From Spizellomyces punctatus DAOM BR117 (taxonomy: Eukaryota > Chytridiomycota > Chytridiomycetes > Spizellomycetales > Spizellomycetaceae): a stretch of 64,000 bases of DNA. The notes beneath the pieces were generated by a model. It saw only the letters and a program-made list of their open reading frames with translations, searched no databases and was not told the origin of the DNA. This document shows, in pieces, positions 59,201 to 64,000 of the stretch. The stretch spans positions 62,001 through 126,000 of the forward strand of contig NW_015971556.1 in NCBI RefSeq assembly GCF_000182565.1. The letters run 5' to 3'. The first letter of the stretch is position 1, and each line of letters begins with the position of its first letter. Made by a program: the position numbers and the translations under genes.

Positions 59201-60801
59201 CGCCTGTCAGACGCCACGATCTCTCCAATCGGCACGTCATCCTCTCCATTCAATTCTGCTTCCAACCCTCGTCGCATGCAACACACCAGACATGGAAGAC
59301 AGCAGCAAAAGCAGCAAAAGAGCAGACTGCTGATAATGAACACCGGAATTAGAATCACCGCGGTTGACGGTGTACCCATACCGTCCTCCAACCGTTTGAC
59401 CAAGAGTCCAACTCCTAGATAGAGGAAAAACGCCATAATAATCAAAAAGATAATTCGGCCAACAAGCAAAACTCGAAGTTCGGCAGGCTTTCCAGCGGCA
59501 GCGGTAGCACGTCGAACAGCCACATGCTCCATTATGATGACAAGTATCTGAATGAATGCCCAGAGCCATGTGGGAAGGAACACTAATCCCCAAGATGCGC
59601 TTATATCGCCATTAAATTTTGCGATCAGCAAAGCTGCTTGAATAATTCGGAGCGGAAATGTCGAATAGGAATCGAAGAAAAGTGCCAGTTTCTCCATTGA
59701 CGAGAAAGGTCGGGTTCCCGGGGTTTGTGATTCAGGGTCTTCATCGTACGGCAAGGGAATCGCTCCTTGCCGAATTGTCCTCACATAAGCGACAGTAATG
59801 TCAATAACGTTGAGAATTTCCATTAAAAACCATGGAATAAACACGATTGCCCAGTTCCAATCGACAGTATCGTCCAAACGGAGCACGAGGAAAATTTGGA
59901 AAAGAAGGAACAGCCCAAAATAGCACCAACGGACTAAAGAGTTAGACGACGCCTTCAGCTTCTTCTTCTTCTCTCTCTGCTCCCGGCGCTCAAAATTTGC
60001 TGTTCGATCTTCCGTAAACCCATCTTCCTCCTCGTCTTCTGGAGTTTGCTTTGTTGAGCGAGTCGATAAAAGAGCGAAAAGGAGGAACAAATCGACAATA
60101 AATAGCGGGATAAACACCACACCCCACGACCAGAAAACTTTGTTGTCCGCGCGCACAGAAATAAATGCGGGAAACATGATCAACAAAGCCGCAATAAGTG
60201 TGCCGACGAAAAAGAGGGTGTTCATTGCGAGTAGAATATCCGGGTCAATAAAAGGGGCAACGTCTCCCATCGATTCCATTAGGACCACGCCCCGCTCGCC
60301 CTATGACAGCCACAAAGTGTCATTAGAAATCAATACATCTCTTCAGTATCCAAACAGAAAAAACTATACATATTGATCGTATATCCTTCGCTTCTTTTCA
60401 TCGCCTAAAGCCCCGTCAGCACTTTGCTTGAGATCAAAGATGTAATATATCACGACGACTCACTCAAAACTTCATACGCTCTTTGCACGAGTTGAAAAAG
60501 CTCTATATTCGCAGGGTCTTGCCCAGTTTTGTCAGGGTGACAACGGAGTGCCTATATTATTCAGTCACAAGAGTTGAGATCACGTCAAGTGCCAACAGAA
60601 GGACCAATGTGCTCAAAGTACCTTGCGTCGATATGCCTATATTTGAATTGTTAATAAACGTTATGACTTTGCTAGGGATCAAGGTGCAAGGCATACCTTT
60701 CTGATAGCTTCGGCATCTGCCGTCCGAGGAACACTCAGGACCTCGTAAAAGTCCCTATTTGGCATGGACGCCAGGTCCGGTAATCCTCCACGGCCTGCCA
60801 T
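59158..60801 (-). CDS. J-domain protein fused to a TMEM185-family multi-pass membrane domain
   Basis: Five exons, 60697-60801, 60622-60636 (15-nt microexon, AYRRK), 60464-60551, 60370-60404 and 59158-60300, give about 461 residues in a continuous frame. The N-terminal J domain starts at about residue 16 (RDFYEVLSVPRTADAEAIRK), carries the HPD motif at residues 45-47 (LRCHPDKTG) and ends LSDEKKRRIYDQYGERGVV. J domains stimulate Hsp70 ATPase. The rest has about eight membrane segments with the repeated pattern of the TMEM185/transmembrane Fragile-X-F family (FWSWGVVFIPLFIVDLFLLF, WNWAIVFIPWFLMEILNVID, SASWGLVFLPTWLWAFIQIL) and a Cys-rich segment LLFCCFCCCLPCLVCCMRR. A cytosolic J domain on an ER or other endomembrane is the likely arrangement. 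The client is unknown. The ATG at 60801 fits; another lies 12 codons in. Confidence 0.9.
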
Positions 60802-61363
60802 GGAGAAGGAGAAAACGAAAGAGTTTGGGCCGCTTAGCGGGAGGGTTTCGTAAAGAGCTTTCTGACTTTATAAGCGCTGAACAGTAATCACACCCTTCTC
60901 CGATGTGAATTTGGAACGGGCAACCCAGCTTGTCACGTGTTTGTAAGGCACAGTTTTGGGAATGGCAAGCCTCGGGCGGTTGTCTCCGCGCGCACGTTGC
61001 GTCTACAAAACGACGGAGGGCCATGCTACAATGACACTATGAAGGAGAAACGGACGGATGGAAGCGAAAAGGGGAATTCTTGATGCGCAATATTCAGCCT
61101 TTGACAAGACTGTTGATGGATTTGCGACCTGGCATAACATCTGTTCAACAATTTCAACGCACCAGAGTTCTTTTATAGCTACCCTGCTAGATTTTCACTC
61201 TTTTGTGTGAATTCTGTGGTTAATCGCAGCATCTATTCGCGCTACATGCCTTGAACCATCTAACATAACCAGCTACCCTAACCGGGATTGCGATGCTAGA
61301 GAACCATCGCTACCAACACGCAGACTTCCAAAGCACCCCCAACTTCGTGCTCTCCTACATACA
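60802..61363. other. Short intergenic region
   Basis: Upstream of the J-domain gene and downstream of ATX1. A CACGTG palindrome lies near 60933. The frame covering 60755-61024 on the minus strand overlaps the true first exon out of frame. Confidence 0.6.
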
Positions 61364-61714
61364 CTAAATGGCCTCAACGGGCTTTCCCGACTTTTTGATA
61401 GCCTCAAAGACTTCATTCTGGCTAAGCGTCGACTTGACGACGACTGTTTGGTTTTCCAGTGATATGTCGTAAGAGGATACGCCTTGGGTCTGTTCAACGA
61501 GAAGCAATAAGTTGGCAATTTTGCAATGCTCTGAATATAGCGCTCAGCTATGTACTCTTACCTTTTTGAGGATTCTGTCTACAGCCCCACTGCATCCGCT
61601 GCAGCTCATGCCAACCTTGAACTTGTAAGTTTGCTGTTAAAGAACACAAAACCGTGAGCGGCCTTTCCAGCTTCGTTTGCAAACAAGAGCCTAAGAATGG
61701 CATACCTCAGTCAT
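61364..61714 (-). CDS. ATX1: ATX1-type copper chaperone
   Basis: Three exons, 61706-61714 (MTE only), 61562-61633 and 61364-61489, give 68 residues, the size of yeast ATX1 and human ATOX1. Heavy-metal-associated domain with the copper-binding GMSCSGCSGAV loop (Cys at about 14 and 17), followed by the beta-alpha-beta pattern YDISLENQTVVVKSTLSQNE and a Lys-rich end AIKKSGKPVEAI. It hands Cu(I) to the Golgi P-type copper ATPase. It is divergent from the SNIP1-like gene, with 219 bp between start codons and a TATA box 78 nt upstream. Confidence 0.93.
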
Positions 61715-61791
61715 TGTGTGGGTTTTGGCTGATGGAAAAGAAGGATAAACGCTTGAAGATGTGTGTTGAAACTCGAACGACAGCAACCCAG

Positions 61792-61798
61792 TTTTATA
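61792..61798 (-). promoter_or_regulatory. TATA box of the ATX1 gene
   Basis: TATAAAA on the minus strand, 78 nt from the ATG at 61714, inside the short divergent promoter shared with the SNIP1-like gene. Confidence 0.6.
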
Positions 61799-61933
61799 AG
61801 CCATGAGAGGCGCCATTTAATGAGGCGATGGAGCGGCGCGCTCTATTTGCTATTGGCTGGCAGTGACACAGTTCAGCTCACGTGAGAGTAGGACTAAGGT
61901 TGAGGAGATCAGAAGTGTCATGTCGCTTACAAA

Positions 61934-63089
61934 ATGCCTTCTCCAACCCACTCACCGAAGCGTTCCAAGAACGACCGCCGCTCGTTCAGAGACGAGGTGT
62001 CACGATCACCACCTCGAAGAAGACGACGCTCACCATCAGAGGATCGCGCTCCCCGGCGAAACAGGAGCCGAAGCCGGAGCCCGGACGATGGGAGAAGGAG
62101 ACGTGGTACTCTATAGATCTGAAGCTTCTTTTTGTCGACCTTGTATTAACGCTCCTCCACACCTGCTTTAGATGATGGGAATCGTCGTGACCGGAGAAAT
62201 GAAGGGCGTTTCGAAGGCGTGCCAGAATCGCAACGATATGGGTAAGAGGAGATCACATTGCACTGTCCCAAAGTGCCCTGTTTAAATGATTGCTACAACA
62301 GAAAACAGGAACAAACAGAAAACAAGGAGGCCGTACCTACTATTCCAAAAGAGCAACCTAATTTTGAAGTTTCCGGCGCTTTAGCGGCCGAGCAGAATAC
62401 GTATAAAGGTGTCGTACTGAAATACAGGTAAGATATGGACGTTTGATAGCTCGCTGTCTGTATACACAGCGTTAATCTTTGTACGGTATCCTCTCTTCAG
62501 TGAACCTCCCGAGGCGCGGAAACCAAAGGGACGATATAGGCTGTATGTTTTCAAAGGAAAAGACCAAATAGGTTGGTGTATTTCTATTTCTTCAACTCGG
62601 ATTCGATCGTGTCTCCTCATATCGATATAACCTTTTGTACAGATATGCTGCACATCCATCGTCAAAGCGCGTTTCTCATAGGGCGCGACCGACTGGTAAG
62701 CCTGCAAGCTGGTTCTCTGAAGCCCATTGATAGTAACAGTGCGATGTCTCCAGGTTGCAGATATTCCCATAGATCACCCGTCCTGCTCCAAACAGCATGC
62801 AGTGTTACAGTACCGTCAAATTGTTGACACAGATGCAATAGGACAAGGCACGCGGACAGTAAAGTGAGTCTAATTACGCCATTTCACCCCGACCAGTGTA
62901 TTTACTTACAATAACCGTAGGCCTTACATCATTGATCTGGATGCGACAAACGGTACCTATATCAATGGTGATCGGATACCTGCATCACGATACGTGGAGC
63001 TCAAATTGGGAGATACATTAAAGTTTGGATTTAGCACTAGGGAATATGTGTTGATGAGCGAGGACCTAGTTGACGAGAAGGGAGCATAG
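61934..63089 (+). CDS. SNIP1/Pml1-like FHA-domain splicing factor
   Basis: Seven exons, 61934-62105, 62172-62241, 62302-62427, 62501-62571, 62643-62695, 62754-62863 and 62921-63089, give 256 residues. The N-terminus is Arg/Ser-rich (SRSPPRRRRRSPSEDRAPRR), typical of splicing proteins. Then comes the linker NFEVSGALAAEQNTYKGVVL and KYSEPPEARKPKGRYRLYVF, which matches SNIP1/Pml1 closely. The FHA domain follows: HIHRQSAFLIGRDRLVADIP, DHPSCSKQHAVLQYRQI, DLDATNGTYINGDRIPASRY and ELKLGDTLKFGFSTREYVL. In yeast, Pml1 sits in the RES complex (with Bud13 and Snu17) that binds the activated spliceosome and retains unspliced RNA in the nucleus; the FHA domain reads phosphothreonine. The key FHA residues (GR, S..H, N-G) are all present. 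Six introns of roughly 60-75 nt. Confidence 0.93.
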
Positions 63090-63333
63090 TCCGCGCGATC
63101 TACATTTATTTTGGGCGTTCCTGTAAATATGAGCTCGTTCGACGTGGTTCCACGGGCGCCATCATGTTCGCTTATCTTTCTCGGTACAGCGGGAAAGATC
63201 ATGTCAGTGTCATTGTCAGGTTAAAAACTGATCGACAAGGTATATTAGTTTATTAAATCAAAGTCCCAAATTACTACGATCGTTACAGCCGCACGCTCTC
63301 TTCGTCTTGTTGAGCGGTAAATTCCCGTCACAG

Positions 63334-64000
63334 TCATAGCTCCACTCCTGTGGGCGAGAACCTTCTCGCCACTCTCTTCATCGGTCGTTGCTCTTGCCGT
63401 CCCTGCCCCGTCCCCACTCCAGATCCAGCCGCACCTTCAACTAATCCATTCTTTGTTATGAACGCATTGGCCATGGCAGTAACCAACTCTACTCCACACT
63501 CTGATGCTTTACGTCGCATTTCCCAAACAGTTGATTCATTCAGTCGACCCACCATATCTTTCGCCACAAGATTCTTCAGTTCTTCTACATCAAATTCTTG
63601 TGCCAACCGATAAAGCTCCACCAGTAAACTTGGTGAAGTTGGTGGTATCTTTGGTCTTGTTACAGAATAGAGCAGTGTTTCCTCTCTAGGAGGGTCCTTT
63701 GGAAGGTCCGGTGGTGTTCCTGGTGGTAATGGTGGGACGTATTTATTGGTATAAAGATAGCCGAGGAAGGCTTCGAAAGAAGGGGGTGTGATAAAGGGCG
63801 GGAGGGACAGAGTTATGGGTCTAGGTGGTGGTGGTTCGGATACTGACAAGTGTGCGAATTGCCGTAACTGTCCGGCCAGGACCTGGCTGTGAAGAGAATT
63901 GTTACTTCCACGCTGACATGATGCAAAAAAGTGGAAGTTGAATTTCGCTCTCCACCATTCCCGCACACATGTTTTCTAGAAGCCAGCAGTGCAAAACACA
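63334..64000 (-). CDS. BTB/POZ-domain protein, 5' part outside the window
   Basis: The last coding part is 63334-63912, preceded by a good CATGTCAG acceptor. Further upstream a stretch ending ALLASRKH (about 63970-63995) fits the BTB helix that normally reads HK..LAxRS. The exon here gives QVLAGQLRQFAHLSV, ITLSLPPFITPPSFEAFLGY, LYTNKY and then the C-terminal helices LYRLAQEFDVEELKNLVAKD and ASECGVELVTAMANAF. BTB domains form dimers and often serve as CUL3 adaptors; no substrate-binding domain such as Kelch or MATH follows, and the end is basic. The start lies beyond 64000, so total length is unknown. Confidence 0.78.

Noticed and set aside
1-64000. CRISPR array, prophage or bacterial operon
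   Set aside because: None seen; spliced genes and TATA promoters throughout show a eukaryotic nuclear sequence.

Overview
The window is nuclear DNA of a fungus. Genes are split by short GT-AG introns, mostly about 56-95 nt, and several core promoters have a TATA box 65-90 nt upstream of the start codon. Gene content (RPB11, SNIP1/Pml1-like protein, ATX1, bifunctional PFK-2/FBPase-2, mitochondrial MCC alpha subunit, fungal-type C2H2 factors, Kelch-TM-SH3 protein, GPI-anchored LPMO-like protein) together with a full-length SZT2 and a TMEM185-family protein points to an early-diverging lineage, most likely a zoosporic (chytrid-type) fungus. The lineage is an inference. The scaffold has one 100-N gap (7520-7619).

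Layout. 370-2897 (-): cyclic-nucleotide-binding, thioredoxin-reductase-like flavoprotein in 11 exons. 4048-4542 (-): secreted phospholipase A2. 5.0-13.7 kb: repeat-rich, decayed accessory block. It holds two scrambled copies of a ubiquitin-specific-protease-like gene, one inside a 1.65-kb inverted-repeat unit, a 4-kb inverted-repeat pair, a DEAD-box helicase relic and the assembly gap. 14.9-25.9 kb: large RING/TRAF-type protein (-), C2H2 factor (-), cytochrome b561-like membrane protein (+) and an uncharacterised disordered protein (-). 28.5-39.9 kb: Kelch-TM-SH3 protein (+), PFK-2/FBPase-2 (-), C2H2 factor (+), MCC alpha (+). 40-43.4 kb: AT-rich decayed repeats, then a GPI-anchored LPMO-like protein (-). 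44.5-56.2 kb: one 11-exon gene for an SZT2 orthologue of about 3,680 residues (-). 56.4-57.05 kb: a 28-bp tandem array followed by a G/C-rich array of hairpin units. 57.7-64 kb: dense housekeeping cluster with a possible small gene (-), RPB11 (+), J-domain/TMEM185 fusion (-), ATX1 (-), SNIP1/Pml1-like FHA protein (+), and a BTB-domain gene running off the window (-).

The genes do not form one pathway. SZT2 is the scaffold that ties GATOR1 to the lysosome in amino-acid control of TORC1; MCC alpha acts in leucine breakdown and PFK-2/FBPase-2 sets glycolytic flux, but their closeness here is probably chance. All exon models were built by eye from splice sites, reading phase and family similarity, with no alignments or searches run.
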